Shown here: positions 16,381 through 27,582 of the stretch, one piece after another
Layout of the letters: each line of letters starts with the position of its first letter
Position numbering within the stretch: the stretch's first letter is position 1
Assembly (NCBI RefSeq): GCF_020102855.1
Contig: NZ_JADHZD010000012.1
Span: 1 to 64,000 of the forward strand
Length of the DNA: 64,000 nt
Source of the DNA: Nocardioides lacusdianchii
Lineage (GTDB): Bacteria > Actinomycetota > Actinomycetes > Propionibacteriales > Nocardioidaceae
Direction of reading: 5' to 3'
Position numbers and translations under genes: made by a program
Notes under the pieces: model-generated
Told to the model about the DNA's origin: nothing
Databases searched by the model: none
The model's input: only the letters and a program-made list of their open reading frames with translations

Positions 16381-16665
16381 GTGCCCACGCCCACCGTCCG
16401 CGAGCCGATCTCGCCGTGGCCCGTCGCGGGCCTCGTGGGGATGGCCTGCATCGCCTTCCTCGTGGCCGTGACCGTCGGCCCGCTCGGCGTCCCGTGGTGG
16501 GCTGTCCTCGGCCTCGCCGTGGTGTGGCTGGTCGCCCTCGTGCAGTCGCTGCGGTGGTTCACCCGGCGACCGCGGACCGTCGTGCTGCTGCCGGTCCTGG
16601 TCGCGCTGGTGTGGTTCGCCACGATCGTGGCCGGCTCGCGCTACCTCGACTGGCTCAACGCCTGA
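16381..16665 (+). CDS. Small membrane protein, three predicted helices
   Basis: 94 aa from a GTG. Hydrophobic segments at about 13-33, 37-57 and 66-88, separated by the basic loop RWFTRRPR, predict three transmembrane helices. No enzyme motif seen. It converges with panB (stops 10 bp apart). Unknown function. Confidence 0.65.
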   Translation: MPTPTVREPISPWPVAGLVGMACIAFLVAVTVGPLGVPWWAVLGLAVVWLVALVQSLRWFTRRPRTVVLLPVLVALVWFATIVAGSRYLDWLNA

Positions 16666-16674
16666 GGAGTCCGG

Positions 16675-17532
16675 TCAGAACGTGTGCTCGGGGCCCGGGA
16701 AGGTGCCGCCGCGGACGTCGTCGGCGTACGCCCGGGCTGCCTCGAGCAGCACCCCGTGGACGTCGGCGTACTGCTTGACGAAGCGCGCCATCCGGCCTGT
16801 GCGCAGGCCGAAGGCGTCCTGCCAGACCAGCACCTGGCCGTCGCACCCGGCACCGGCGCCGATGCCGATGGTGGGGATGGTCAGCTCCTTGCTGATCCGC
16901 TCGGCCACGTCGCCGGGCACCATCTCCATCACGACGGCGAAGGCACCGGCCTCCTGCACGGCACGGGCGTCGGCGATGACCCGGTCGCTGGCCTCGCCTC
17001 GCCCTTGGACGCGGTAGCCGCCGAGCGTGTGCTCGCTCTGGGGCGTGAAGCCGATGTGGGCCATGACGGGGATCCCGCCGCGCGTGCACTTCTCGATGAC
17101 CGGTGCCATCTCGGCGCCACCCTCGAGCTTGACGCAGTGGGCGCCGGCCTCCTTCATGAAGCGGACCGCGGTGAGGTAGCCCTGCTCGGGGGAGGCCTGG
17201 TAGCTGCCGAACGGCAGGTCGCCGACGACCATCGCGCGCCTCGTCGAGCGGGCCACGGCGCGGGTGAGCGGCAGCAGCTCGTCGACGGTGACGGGCAGCG
17301 AGGTCTCGTTGCCGAAGACGTTGTTGGAGGCCGAGTCGCCCACGAGGAGCAGGTCGATGCCGGCCTCGTCGAAGGTGGCAGCGGTGTACATGTCGTACGC
17401 CGTCAGCATCGTGATCTTCTCGCCGCGCTCCTTCATCTCCCGCAGGTGGTGGGTGCGCACGCGCTTCACCGGTGCGGGTGGGGCGGCGGGGCCGGAGCCG
17501 TAGGGGGCGGTCTCCTCGGACGGTGTCGTCAT
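16675..17532 (-). CDS. panB: 3-methyl-2-oxobutanoate hydroxymethyltransferase
   Basis: 285 aa from the ATG at 17532 (RBS GAGGAGCGAACG); an upstream ATG at 17574 lacks a ribosome site. PanB adds a hydroxymethyl group from methylenetetrahydrofolate to alpha-ketoisovalerate, the first step to pantothenate and coenzyme A. Present are MLTAYDMYTA, LLVGDSASNNV (metal-binding D), VVGDLPFGSY, VKLEGGAEM (E), MAHIGFTPQS and TIGIGAGAGCDGQVLVWQD. The 3' genes of the pantothenate pathway are not nearby. Confidence 0.95.
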   Translation of the reverse strand: MTTPSEETAPYGSGPAAPPAPVKRVRTHHLREMKERGEKITMLTAYDMYTAATFDEAGIDLLLVGDSASNNVFGNETSLPVTVDELLPLTRAVARSTRRAMVVGDLPFGSYQASPEQGYLTAVRFMKEAGAHCVKLEGGAEMAPVIEKCTRGGIPVMAHIGFTPQSEHTLGGYRVQGRGEASDRVIADARAVQEAGAFAVVMEMVPGDVAERISKELTIPTIGIGAGAGCDGQVLVWQDAFGLRTGRMARFVKQYADVHGVLLEAARAYADDVRGGTFPGPEHTF

Positions 17533-17625
17533 CGTTCGCTCCTCGTCATCTCGCAGCTCCCCGGTGGAGTCCACGGACCAGGATCAGGCTAGTCCCGACC
17601 GACGGGTACGACGCTGTGTCGGCGC

Positions 17626-18168
17626 TCACACGCCGTCGAGCGGGCCGCCCTCGTCGTCCTCGACGCGCTCGAGGTCGTCTCCGTCGTAGTCGGCGCACGT
17701 CGACCGCACCGTCACCGTCCAGGCGCCCTCGCCGCGTGCGGGTGTCGGCTGGACGTCGACCTCGGTGTCGCCGCGCGTGACGGTGACGTGGCCGTCGACC
17801 TGCGCCGCGTCGACGTAGCCCGCACCCGTGAGCGCCGAGCGGACGTCGCGGAGCTGCGTCGGGGTGTCACCGCCAGGTGCGGAGAGGGTCGCGAACGCCT
17901 CGTGGCGCCAGCTGATCGCCATGCAGCTCTCCCACTGGCGGCTGGCGCGCACGACGTCGGCGCCGAGCGCCTCCGCAACGAGGGGGACCGCATCCTGGGC
18001 GCGCTCGGTTGTCGTCGACTCGACCTCGTCGACCGACGCCCCGGCGCCGCCCGCGCCGCCCGAGCTCCCGCCGCCGCACGCGGCGAGCAGGCTGACCAGG
18101 GCGAGGAGGAGCACGGTGGTGCGCAGGTGACCCACCGCGATGCTCACGGCCACCCCGGGGCCCCTCAT
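17626..18168 (-). CDS. Putative lipoprotein
   Basis: 180 aa. The ATG at 18168 overlaps the stop of the sugar dehydrogenase gene (ATGA), so it is translated with it. A hydrophobic signal and lipobox LLAAC (C31) followed by a Gly/Ser linker predict an exported lipoprotein. The mature part has two cysteines (C82, C158) likely to form a disulfide. It resembles the lipoprotein at 22187-22702 in length, lipobox and the pattern of a mid cysteine plus a C-terminal cysteine before an acidic tail. No function recognised. Confidence 0.75.
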   Translation of the reverse strand: MRGPGVAVSIAVGHLRTTVLLLALVSLLAACGGGSSGGAGGAGASVDEVESTTTERAQDAVPLVAEALGADVVRASRQWESCMAISWRHEAFATLSAPGGDTPTQLRDVRSALTGAGYVDAAQVDGHVTVTRGDTEVDVQPTPARGEGAWTVTVRSTCADYDGDDLERVEDDEGGPLDGV

Positions 18169-19346
18169 CGTGGCGAGACCCTCAGCACCCGGTCGCCCGT
18201 CCCGTTGTCGGTCGTGAGCAGCAGGTCGCCGTCGCGGGCGGAGGTGATCGAGCGCAGCCGGCCGAATCGGGCCAGCGCCGGGGGGCGAGCGACCGACACC
18301 AGGTCGCCACGGGCGTCGAACCTGAGGAACAGCACCTCGGATCCCTTGAGCGCGGCGACAGCGAGTGTGCCCTCCAAGCGGCCCCACTGCGTGCCGCGGA
18401 CCCACGCCGCCCCCGACGTGGCGATGGTCGGGGTGCCCGAGGACCAGACGGCGTCCTGCTGCTCGCCGGGGAGGGACTGGTCGGTCATCGGCACCGACTC
18501 GTCGTAGCCGGGGACGGGGTTCCAGCCGTAGTCGCCCCCGGGCACGAGTCGGTTGACCTCGTCGTCGCGGAAGCTGCCGTGCTCGACCGACCACAGCGAG
18601 CCGTCGGCACGTTCCGCGAGCCCCTGCACGTTGCGGTGGCCGTAGGTCCAGACGTAGCGCCGGCTGCCCGTGGCTCCGGCGAACGGGTTGTCGGCCATGG
18701 GCGTCCCGGTGCGCCGGTTGATCCGCAGCACCTTGCCGCCGAAGGAATCCAGGTCGCGCGGGTTGCTGCCGACCGCGGCGTCGCCGGTGCCGACCACGAG
18801 CCCGGGACCCCGGCGCTCGAGGAGCAGGCGGCACCCTCCGTGGCGACCGCTCGTGGCGGGGAGGCCCGAGAGCATCGTCCGCCGCCCGGACAGGGAGCGC
18901 CAGCGCCTGTCGACGCGCCATCGGGTGACGCGCACCTCGGGCCCGGAGCGGGTGGTGGCGCCGTGGCACGCCCACACCTGCCGGCGGTCGCGATCGACCG
19001 CGAGGGAGAGCAGGCCGGTCTCTCCGGAGACCCAGACCAGCCGGGAGAGATCGGCGAGCGTGCGGCGCTTGCCGTTGCGTACGACGCTGATGCGGGCGCG
19101 GTCACGTTCGGAGACGACCAGTCGCCCGCCCGCCGCCTGCTGCACGTCCCACGGGTGCTCGAGGCCACGGACGACCGTACGCACCCGCAGTGCAGGTGCC
19201 TCGGCACGCGTCGCGGGTGGCGCCCCGGGGCCCGGGTCGGCGATCGACGGCGGGCCGGCGGTCAGCAGGCCGGCAGCGAGCGCGCAGACGGAGAGAGACA
19301 GCGTGGTGGTGCGCAGATGGAGGTGCACCCTCGTCACGCTACGCAT
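18165..19346 (-). CDS. Secreted PQQ-type sugar dehydrogenase (GSDH/sorbosone family)
   Basis: 393 aa from the ATG at 19346 with a signal peptide (LRTTTLSLSVCALAAGLLTA). The six-bladed propeller of soluble glucose/sorbosone dehydrogenases is seen in VVRGLEHPWDVQQ, ETGLLSLAVD, GTGDAAVGSNPRDLDSFGGK, VWTYGHRNVQGLA, SVEHGSFRDDEVNRL and GGDYGWNPVPGY. The family oxidises sugars outside the membrane with PQQ and calcium; PQQ may be acquired because no biosynthesis genes are here. A longer start at 19457 overlaps the next gene and was not chosen. It is followed by a coupled lipoprotein gene. Confidence 0.85.
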   Translation of the reverse strand: MRSVTRVHLHLRTTTLSLSVCALAAGLLTAGPPSIADPGPGAPPATRAEAPALRVRTVVRGLEHPWDVQQAAGGRLVVSERDRARISVVRNGKRRTLADLSRLVWVSGETGLLSLAVDRDRRQVWACHGATTRSGPEVRVTRWRVDRRWRSLSGRRTMLSGLPATSGRHGGCRLLLERRGPGLVVGTGDAAVGSNPRDLDSFGGKVLRINRRTGTPMADNPFAGATGSRRYVWTYGHRNVQGLAERADGSLWSVEHGSFRDDEVNRLVPGGDYGWNPVPGYDESVPMTDQSLPGEQQDAVWSSGTPTIATSGAAWVRGTQWGRLEGTLAVAALKGSEVLFLRFDARGDLVSVARPPALARFGRLRSITSARDGDLLLTTDNGTGDRVLRVSPR

Positions 19347-19356
19347 CGGCACGCGG

Positions 19357-21318
19357 TCACGGCCAGTGGTCCGGCCAGGCGTCGCTGAACCGGCGTCCGA
19401 GGTCCTCCGCGCCCGAGCGGACCCCGTCCACGACCTGGCCCGCTCCGTCGACGACACGCCCGGCGCCGTCGACCACGGTGTCGCGCACGTCCTCCAACGG
19501 CTCGACGACGTAGTCCTCGACGGCCTGCTGTGCCTGATAGGCGGCCTCGCTCTGGGCGAAGTCGTAGAGGCGGTCGTGGGCGGGGGTGTCGCGTCCCGCC
19601 ACCAGGTCGACCTGGTCGTCGCGGTCGATGACGACGTTGGTGATGTTGTCCAGCGATGCCGTGCCGCTGTCGAGGTAGCTGGTGTGCCGGTCGAGGATCG
19701 CCGCGCCGTCCTGCAGGTGCCACGGCGTGTCGGTGCCGTCGGAGGAGACGTCGAACCGATTGGCCCCGAAAGCCTCCTGGCTCGGGTCGTCGCCCAGCCC
19801 GAGGTTGCCCAGGTGGACCGTGTCGCCGCCGAGGTTGACCGGCACGTCGATGGAGATCTCGCCGCCCAGCCAGGTGACGAAGTCGTTCTCGCGGGAGCCG
19901 ACGTAGACCTCGCCCTCCGGGGCGTTCAGGCCGGAGACGTCGTGCACCCCGCCGCCCGCGCCAGGGCTGCCGATGAGCACCAGGGAGTCCTCGTCGAGGC
20001 CGTCGGCGGCGGCGTGCGCCGCGGTGGTCGAGCCGTAGCTGTGCCCGATGACGGTGAGGTGGGACTGCCCGGTGGGACTGTCGCCGTCGTAGGTGGCCCG
20101 CAGGCCGTCGACGAAGTCGCTGAGCAGGTGACCGCCGTTCTCGGCGAGGCCCTCCTGCGTCACTCCGGCGATGTCCGCGAGCTCGTTGGTGATTCCCTCG
20201 GCGGCGCTGGGGGCGTCGTAGCCCATCCAGGCGATCGCGGCGATGTCCTCGCCCTTGCTCTGCGCGTCGAGGAACAGGTTGAGCGCGTCCTGGCCCTGCG
20301 AGTCCATCTTGGTCATGTCGTTGGTGAGGCCGGGGACGATCACGGCCGTGTCGTCGGCGGTGTCGGGGTCGCCGTAGCTGACGGCAGCGGCCCCGTCGCC
20401 GTCGAAGGCGTGGGGGAGGTAGAGCAGCAGGTTGGTGTCGATGGGGGCGCCGACGTGGGCGGGTGGCTGGCCAAGGGCCAGCGCGTCGCGGGTGGCGGTG
20501 ACCCGGTCGAGCCAGGCCTGCTCCTCGGCGGTGAGGGTGCCGTCCGCCTGGCGCTGGCGGAGGTAGTCCTCGTCGCGGTCGAGCATCCCGCGGTTGGCCT
20601 CGTCGCGGTCGCCGGTGGGGATGCCGTTGGTGTTGCCGACCAGCTCGGGAAAGGCGATCGAGAGAGCCGCGCGCTGGGCGGCGCTGAGGGAGAGCCACCA
20701 GTCGTTGACCGACTGCGGGTCGCCCTGGGCAGCGAGCTGACGCCGCAGGCCGTCGACGTCCACCCGGCCGGGGGCGTCGCGAGCATCGCGCCCCTCCTCG
20801 CGGGTGTCGACCGACGCCAGGACGGCGATCACACGGTCCTCGTCGGCGCGCACCCGCTCGAGCCAGGCCTCGCGATCGGCCACGATGCGGTCGTGGCGAC
20901 GGGTGAGGGAAGCAGCCTCGTGCTGGAGCTCGTCGGCCTGGTCGGCCGGGGCGCCGTCGGCACGCGACCACAGCGACGCGCGATCGCGGTTGTAGTCGGC
21001 GCGGTCGCCGTCGAGCCGGTCGTGCTCGGTGCGGCGGGTTGTCATCTGGTCGAGGTAGACCTCGACCGCGGTGAGGGCCTTCTCCAGGGCCGCGACCGCG
21101 GCGTCAGCCCGGTTGCTGAGGGAGGTCATGGCGTGACCCGCCGCGTCGGCGGCGTTGCCGGTCCAGCCGGCGGGAGCGCCGTGGGCCGACATCCAGGAGG
21201 TCACGTCGGAGGTGGCGATCGCGGCGGCGCGCAGGTCGGTGGCGACGGCGGAGGCAGAGGGGCGTACGTCGGGCTCGGGCCACTCCGCGATCGGTGCGGG
21301 AACCTGGATGGTGGTCAT
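19357..21318 (-). CDS. DUF1023 alpha/beta hydrolase with ESX-like N-terminus
   Basis: 653 aa. Residues 1-200 are helical and WXG100-like (WTGNAADAAGHAMTSL near 52-67), and residues 300-520 are an alpha/beta hydrolase of the DUF1023 type: VIVPGLTND, IAWMGYDAP, and the nucleophile elbow IGHSYGSTT with later D and H. The layout is common among actinobacterial ESX-associated proteins of unknown substrate. Its ATG overlaps the stop of a 98-aa WXG-like gene by 4 bp, which in turn overlaps a 164-aa gene, giving a three-gene coupled operon. The C-terminus contains a degenerate VVDGAGRVVDGAG repeat. Confidence 0.82.
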   Translation of the reverse strand: MTTIQVPAPIAEWPEPDVRPSASAVATDLRAAAIATSDVTSWMSAHGAPAGWTGNAADAAGHAMTSLSNRADAAVAALEKALTAVEVYLDQMTTRRTEHDRLDGDRADYNRDRASLWSRADGAPADQADELQHEAASLTRRHDRIVADREAWLERVRADEDRVIAVLASVDTREEGRDARDAPGRVDVDGLRRQLAAQGDPQSVNDWWLSLSAAQRAALSIAFPELVGNTNGIPTGDRDEANRGMLDRDEDYLRQRQADGTLTAEEQAWLDRVTATRDALALGQPPAHVGAPIDTNLLLYLPHAFDGDGAAAVSYGDPDTADDTAVIVPGLTNDMTKMDSQGQDALNLFLDAQSKGEDIAAIAWMGYDAPSAAEGITNELADIAGVTQEGLAENGGHLLSDFVDGLRATYDGDSPTGQSHLTVIGHSYGSTTAAHAAADGLDEDSLVLIGSPGAGGGVHDVSGLNAPEGEVYVGSRENDFVTWLGGEISIDVPVNLGGDTVHLGNLGLGDDPSQEAFGANRFDVSSDGTDTPWHLQDGAAILDRHTSYLDSGTASLDNITNVVIDRDDQVDLVAGRDTPAHDRLYDFAQSEAAYQAQQAVEDYVVEPLEDVRDTVVDGAGRVVDGAGQVVDGVRSGAEDLGRRFSDAWPDHWP

Positions 21319-21611
21319 CGGTCAGCCCACGGCACGAGGTCGCGCAGGTCGGTGGACGCCTGCTGGTCGGTGAGGAGGAAGTCGAGCCGGACCGCCGACA
21401 GGGCCTGCGCGTGACTGATGGCTGCCTGCTCCATCGCGTCGATCTCGGTGCGCCAGGTCTCCACGAAGCGGCTGGCCGCTGCGGCGACGCGCGGGCCCAG
21501 CTCGGCGACCTCGGCCTGGGTGAGGTTGCGGCTCGCGGAGTGGAGCACGTCGGCCTGCTCGTCCCAGTCGCGGGCGGCCTTGACGATCACGGAGTAGGGG
21601 ATCTCGGTCAT
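21315..21611 (-). CDS. WXG100-like small helical protein
   Basis: 98 aa from the ATG at 21611, which overlaps the upstream stop (ATGA). It is all helical (SVIVKAARDWDEQADVLHSA, then FVETWRTEIDAMEQAA) and has the length and heptad pattern of ESX/WXG100 partners, although the WXG tripeptide itself is replaced by ETW. It likely pairs with the ESX-like N-terminus of the hydrolase that follows. Confidence 0.65.
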   Translation of the reverse strand: MTEIPYSVIVKAARDWDEQADVLHSASRNLTQAEVAELGPRVAAAASRFVETWRTEIDAMEQAAISHAQALSAVRLDFLLTDQQASTDLRDLVPWADR

Positions 21612-22102
21612 GGCCGCGCGTCCTCCGACCACGCGGAGTCCGCCACGGGTCGCGAGGTGAGGACCAGGTCGACCCCGCCCTCGACGACGTGGGCGGTCAG
21701 GCGGTGGCCGTCACGGTGCGCCTCGAGCGTGGGCCGGTCCTCGCGCTCCAGCGGCGCCGCCCGCCAGCCCAGGTCGAGGAGTGCCTGGCCCACACGCCGC
21801 AGCTCAGGGACCTCCCGCCCGGGCGCGGCGAAGGAGGTCGCCACGACGAGGTGCTGCTGCGCGGCCTCCTCGTGGTGCTTCCAGAACCGGACGCCGGCGG
21901 GGAGGTCGGTGCCCAGGGAGACGCCGAGCACGCGCAGTGCCTCGCGCGCGTCGTCGGCCACCGCCTCCGGGTCGCCGCTCCACGCGTCGGGCTCGGCCGG
22001 TCGCAGCTGCGTGGGCGGGAGCAGGACGACGTCGACGTCGGGGTGACGCTCGCGCAGGACCCGGAAGAACGGGTCGGTGGCGGTGGGATCAGGGCGGGCC
22101 AT
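21608..22102 (-). CDS. Conserved protein of the DUF1023 operon
   Basis: 164 aa, no family recognised. An alpha/beta pattern (VDVVLLPPTQ...GVSLGTDLPAGVRFWKHHEE... LVVATSFAAPGR...HRLTAHVVEGGVDLVL) fits a small soluble domain, possibly an ESX chaperone-like or lipoprotein-related fold. First gene of the coupled operon with the WXG-like protein and the hydrolase, so a role with them is likely. Confidence 0.6.
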   Translation of the reverse strand: MARPDPTATDPFFRVLRERHPDVDVVLLPPTQLRPAEPDAWSGDPEAVADDAREALRVLGVSLGTDLPAGVRFWKHHEEAAQQHLVVATSFAAPGREVPELRRVGQALLDLGWRAAPLEREDRPTLEAHRDGHRLTAHVVEGGVDLVLTSRPVADSAWSEDARP

Positions 22103-22186
22103 GAACCGAGGATGCCCTCTCAGCGGCGGCGGAAACCTCTGTTGAACGGGCGATGGAGGACGCGTCCCGACGTGCGCGGGCGTGCG

Positions 22187-22702
22187 TCAGAAGTCGCCGG
22201 TGAGGTCGTCGGTCCCGCTGCCGCCGCGGACCGCGTCGGCGTCCTCCTCGGAGTAGGAGACGCACGGGGTCGTGATCTGGACGCGCCACTCCACGCCGTC
22301 CTCGGAGCGCCGCTGGCGCTGGACGTAGAGGCTGACGCCGTTCCTCTCCGCCTTGACGCCGACCTCGTTGGCAGAGGTGCCGAGCGTCCAGCCCGAGCGG
22401 GCGAGCTCGTCGGAGACGGCGTCGACACCGGCCGCCCACGTGTCGGCTCCGGCGATGACCCCGCCGTTGATCGTGTACTCGAAGCTGTTGCGCCCCAGTC
22501 GACAGCTCATGTGCGACCCACCGAAGCTGTGATCCGTGGGGGCGAGGGCCGCGGTGATCCCGGGGCGGGCCGCCTCCAGCGCCTCTTTGCCGAGTCGCGC
22601 CTGGGACGCCGGGTCGGACGTGTCCCCGCCGGCTCCGCCACCGGAGGAGGCGCTGCACGCGCTGAGGACGAGGAGTGCGACGACGCAGCCGAGAATCCGC
22701 AT
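22187..22702 (-). CDS. Putative lipoprotein
   Basis: 171 aa with a signal and lipobox LSAC (C16), a Ser/Gly linker, then a mature domain with two cysteines (C67 and C147) and a Gly/Asp tail. The start ATG is close to the downstream stop of the acetyltransferase gene. Similar to the lipoprotein at 17626-18168 in architecture; both may be paralogs. Function unknown. Confidence 0.7.
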   Translation of the reverse strand: MRILGCVVALLVLSACSASSGGGAGGDTSDPASQARLGKEALEAARPGITAALAPTDHSFGGSHMSCRLGRNSFEYTINGGVIAGADTWAAGVDAVSDELARSGWTLGTSANEVGVKAERNGVSLYVQRQRRSEDGVEWRVQITTPCVSYSEEDADAVRGGSGTDDLTGDF

Positions 22703-22711
22703 GCCCAGAGC

Positions 22712-23593
22712 CTAGGCCCATCGCGTCTCGCGGGAGAGTTGGACGCCGACGCGCGTGGTGGCGTAGCCCAGGCGGGTGTTGAGCGTCCGCATCGCTGCGT
22801 TGCCGTCCTGGGTCCAGGTGTAGACCTCGGTGACGCCGTGGTCGGCCGCCCACGCGAGTGTGCGCTGCTTCAGGTGGACCGCGAGACCGCGCCCGCGCCA
22901 GTCGCCGCGGACAGCGGTGAGCGAGTTCTCCGCCCGCGACGGGGTGTCGGAGTCGAGGCCGAGGCCCGCGCAACCGACGACCTCGCCGTCGTGGACCGCG
23001 AGGAACATCGGGTCGCCCAGCCAGTCGCGCTTCCACCGCTCGAGGCTGACGTCGAGGGGCGTGTCCACGGCGAAGCCGGCGAGCGCCTCGCGGCCGAACC
23101 GCTCGAAGCAGGCACCCCACAGCTCTGGGCGCTCCCGGGCGGTGACCACCTCGACCCCCTCGGGCAGCGGCGCGACGTCGGGCGGTGCGGTGACGACGTA
23201 CGTCTGCTCGACCTCGCGGTTGACCTCGACGAAGCCGAAGCGGTGTGCGAAGGCCAGCGCACCGTCGTCGTCCGCCGTGCCGCGCACCGTGTCCAGGCCG
23301 AGTCCCGCGACGTGCGCGGTGAGGCGCTCGAGCAGCGCGGTGCCGACTCCCCGGCGGCGGTGCTCCGGCAGGACCCGGGGGATGACCGACCCGGCCCCGG
23401 TGCTGTCCGAGCGCTGGGCGAGCCCGTGACCCACGACCGTGCGGTCGTCGCGAGCAAGGAGCAGCAGCCGCTCGGGGGTGTCGCCGGCGCGCAGCTCGGC
23501 GACCGACTGGGTCCGCTCGTAGGGGATGACCGCGATCCGCACCCGCCGCCAGTGCTCGTAGTCCTCGTCGGAGGTGCAGGGGGTGATCTCCAT
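22712..23593 (-). CDS. Tandem GNAT acetyltransferase
   Basis: 293 aa from the ATG at 23593. Two GNAT folds are joined: the first with IPRVLPEHRRRGVGTALLER (acetyl-CoA R/Q-x-x-G-x-G/A loop) near 85-105, the second with NSLTAVRGDWRGRGLAVHLK near 225-245 and TWTQDGNAAMRTLNTRLGY. Such proteins acetylate amines of antibiotics, amino acids or peptides; substrate unknown. Transcribed away from the ECF sigma gene, with an 85-bp intergenic region. Confidence 0.82.
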   Translation of the reverse strand: MEITPCTSDEDYEHWRRVRIAVIPYERTQSVAELRAGDTPERLLLLARDDRTVVGHGLAQRSDSTGAGSVIPRVLPEHRRRGVGTALLERLTAHVAGLGLDTVRGTADDDGALAFAHRFGFVEVNREVEQTYVVTAPPDVAPLPEGVEVVTARERPELWGACFERFGREALAGFAVDTPLDVSLERWKRDWLGDPMFLAVHDGEVVGCAGLGLDSDTPSRAENSLTAVRGDWRGRGLAVHLKQRTLAWAADHGVTEVYTWTQDGNAAMRTLNTRLGYATTRVGVQLSRETRWA

Positions 23594-23678
23594 GCAGCCC
23601 ACGGTGACGCACGTCGGGCAGGTCGTGCCAACCATTTGGCCATCTCGTGCAGTTGAGTGTGCAGACGAGGGGGAACGG

Positions 23679-24164
23679 GTGGACGAGCAGGGCTTCACGG
23701 ACTGGGCGGTCGGGCGGCAGCGCCAGCTGCTGCGATCGGCCTACCTGCTCACCGGCGACCTGCACCGCGCCGAGGACCTCGTGCAGGAGGCACTCACCAA
23801 GGTGGCGCTGCGCTGGTCGCGGCTCGCCGACGGCAACCCGACGGGGTACGCCCTGCGGATCATCGCCCGCGACAACATCTCGTGGTGGCGGCGCCGGCGG
23901 GACGTGCCGACGGAGTCGGTGCACGACACGGGGACGAGCGACGAGCCGGAGGTCGCGATTGTCGTACGCCGGGCGCTGGCGCGGCTGACGCCGTCGCAGC
24001 GGGCCGTCCTGGTGCTGCGGCACCTCGAGGACCTGACCGAGTGCGAGACCGCCGACGTCCTCGGGGTCTCACTCGGGACCGTCAAGAGCCAGAACGCCGC
24101 AGCCCTGGCGCGGTTGCGCACCGGCGCACCCGAGCTGCTCAGCCTGATCGGGAGGACGCCGTGA
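23679..24164 (+). CDS. SigE-family ECF RNA polymerase sigma factor
   Basis: 161 aa from a GTG preceded by GAGGGGGAA. Region 2 (QLLRSAYLLTGDLHRAEDLV, then QEALTKVALRW) and region 4 (LTPSQRAVLVLRHLEDLTE and TADVLGVSLGTVKSQ) are complete; size and RSAYLLTGD fit the actinobacterial SigE-like group. Its stop overlaps the next gene (GTGA), which encodes a membrane-anchored protein that may sense the inducing signal. Confidence 0.88.
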   Translation: MDEQGFTDWAVGRQRQLLRSAYLLTGDLHRAEDLVQEALTKVALRWSRLADGNPTGYALRIIARDNISWWRRRRDVPTESVHDTGTSDEPEVAIVVRRALARLTPSQRAVLVLRHLEDLTECETADVLGVSLGTVKSQNAAALARLRTGAPELLSLIGRTP

Positions 24165-25393
24165 ACGACCTGGACCAGCTGTTCCGCGAGGCGACCGACC
24201 ACGTGCGCTCGCCGGACCTCGTGGGCGGCGCGCTCGCGTCGGCCCACCGGCGTCGCGTGCGGCGTACGGCCGTGGGGGCGCTCGCCGCTGTCGTGCTGAT
24301 GGGAGGGGGTGCGGCGTGGGTCTTGCAGGACCCGACCCCGAGGGCCGGAGTGGTGGACACGCCGGAGCCGACGCCGAGCCCGACGGCCACGCCGTCGGCC
24401 GTGGGGACCGACGAGGCGAAGATGGGAACCCAGCCACTCTGGGATCCGTTCACCGTCGTCGATTCGCCCGGCGGCCCCACGGTCCTGCCCGAGGTCCTCG
24501 CGCCGCCGGCGGACGCTCCCTCGGTCCTCGACGCGGCGATCCCGGCCGCGGTGGTCGCCTGGCCCGAGGAGGACCGGCCGATCATGCTGCTCTCTCCGCT
24601 GGGGGACTGGCGCTCCATCCCCGGCACGGAGTCGATCGCACCGTCCTCCCTGCGAGATGTCGCCTCGCCGGCGATCTCCAGCGACGGAAGGCTGGTGACC
24701 TTCGCGGCCGAGGCCGGGCTCTGGGTCGTGGACGTCGTCGCGGGGGAGCAGCGTCTCCTGCCGTGGCCCGAGCAGGTCGCCGAGGCGTGGGACACCCCAC
24801 CGGGAGTGCGCTGGATGCCTGGTGACGAGGCAGTGCTGGTCATGCACTGGAACACTCCGTGGGTGATGGGCCTCGACGGCAGCGACGTCTCCGCCGCCTA
24901 CCTCGGCCAGTACGCCGGGGGGATCGCGATCGATCCGGATGGCCCGTTGCTGGAGCGGCGGTTCCGGACCGGGACGCTCGTGGAGTGGCGCGACGGCGAG
25001 GTCGTACGACGGGTCGACGACGGCGGCATCGCCTGGGGTGAGCGCGCGGTGGCCGGGAGCGGGCTGTTCGCGATCACGGGCGGCCTCGGCGGAGGCGCCT
25101 TCGCCGGGCCGATCGTCATCGACGCGACCACCGGTGCGCGGGTGGCGTACGCCCCGATCCGGGATGAGGACTCGGTCTACAGCGACAACGGGCACCTCAC
25201 GGCCATGGGCTTCCTGGACGAGGAGACGGTGCTGCTGCTGGTGACGCCGATGGACTTCCGCACGATGCAGGCAGGGGACGCCAGGACGCACCTGGTGGTG
25301 TGGGACTTCACGACCGGTGACTTCGAGCTCCTCGCCAGTGGTGGCCCGGGCATGCGATCCATCGCGGTGGCGCCGGACCTGCTGGACGACTGA
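24161..25393 (+). CDS. Membrane-anchored propeller-like protein coupled to the sigma factor
   Basis: 410 aa from the GTG at 24161 overlapping the sigma stop. A short cytoplasmic N-terminus (LDQLFREATDHVRSPD), one transmembrane helix near 35-55 and a Pro/Thr linker precede a beta-propeller-like extracellular part with WD40/TolB-style turns (SPAISSDGRLVTFAAEAGLW; GVRWMPGDEAVLVM). Position and topology are those of ECF partner proteins that act as anti-sigma factors, though no zinc-binding anti-sigma motif is visible. Confidence 0.75.
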   Translation: MNDLDQLFREATDHVRSPDLVGGALASAHRRRVRRTAVGALAAVVLMGGGAAWVLQDPTPRAGVVDTPEPTPSPTATPSAVGTDEAKMGTQPLWDPFTVVDSPGGPTVLPEVLAPPADAPSVLDAAIPAAVVAWPEEDRPIMLLSPLGDWRSIPGTESIAPSSLRDVASPAISSDGRLVTFAAEAGLWVVDVVAGEQRLLPWPEQVAEAWDTPPGVRWMPGDEAVLVMHWNTPWVMGLDGSDVSAAYLGQYAGGIAIDPDGPLLERRFRTGTLVEWRDGEVVRRVDDGGIAWGERAVAGSGLFAITGGLGGGAFAGPIVIDATTGARVAYAPIRDEDSVYSDNGHLTAMGFLDEETVLLLVTPMDFRTMQAGDARTHLVVWDFTTGDFELLASGGPGMRSIAVAPDLLDD

Positions 25394-25533
25394 CGCATCC
25401 GGCGGCTGACGCTGGCTCTGGGGAACGGTCGGGCTGTCGAGCGGGCCCCGTGACGACCCGGCAGTTCCCCGTGCCAGTCGGCCGACCACCCGCGCGGGCG
25501 AACGAAGCCGCGCCGGTTCCCTAGAGTGAGCGC

Positions 25534-27576
<2,043 letters not shown>

Positions 27577-27582
27577 GGTGCG

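Noticed and set aside
18670..21414. A 914-codon open frame on the plus strand opposite the sugar dehydrogenase and DUF1023 genes
   Set aside because: It mirrors the codon bias of the genes on the minus strand, has low-complexity Gly/Val/Arg composition and no ribosome site.
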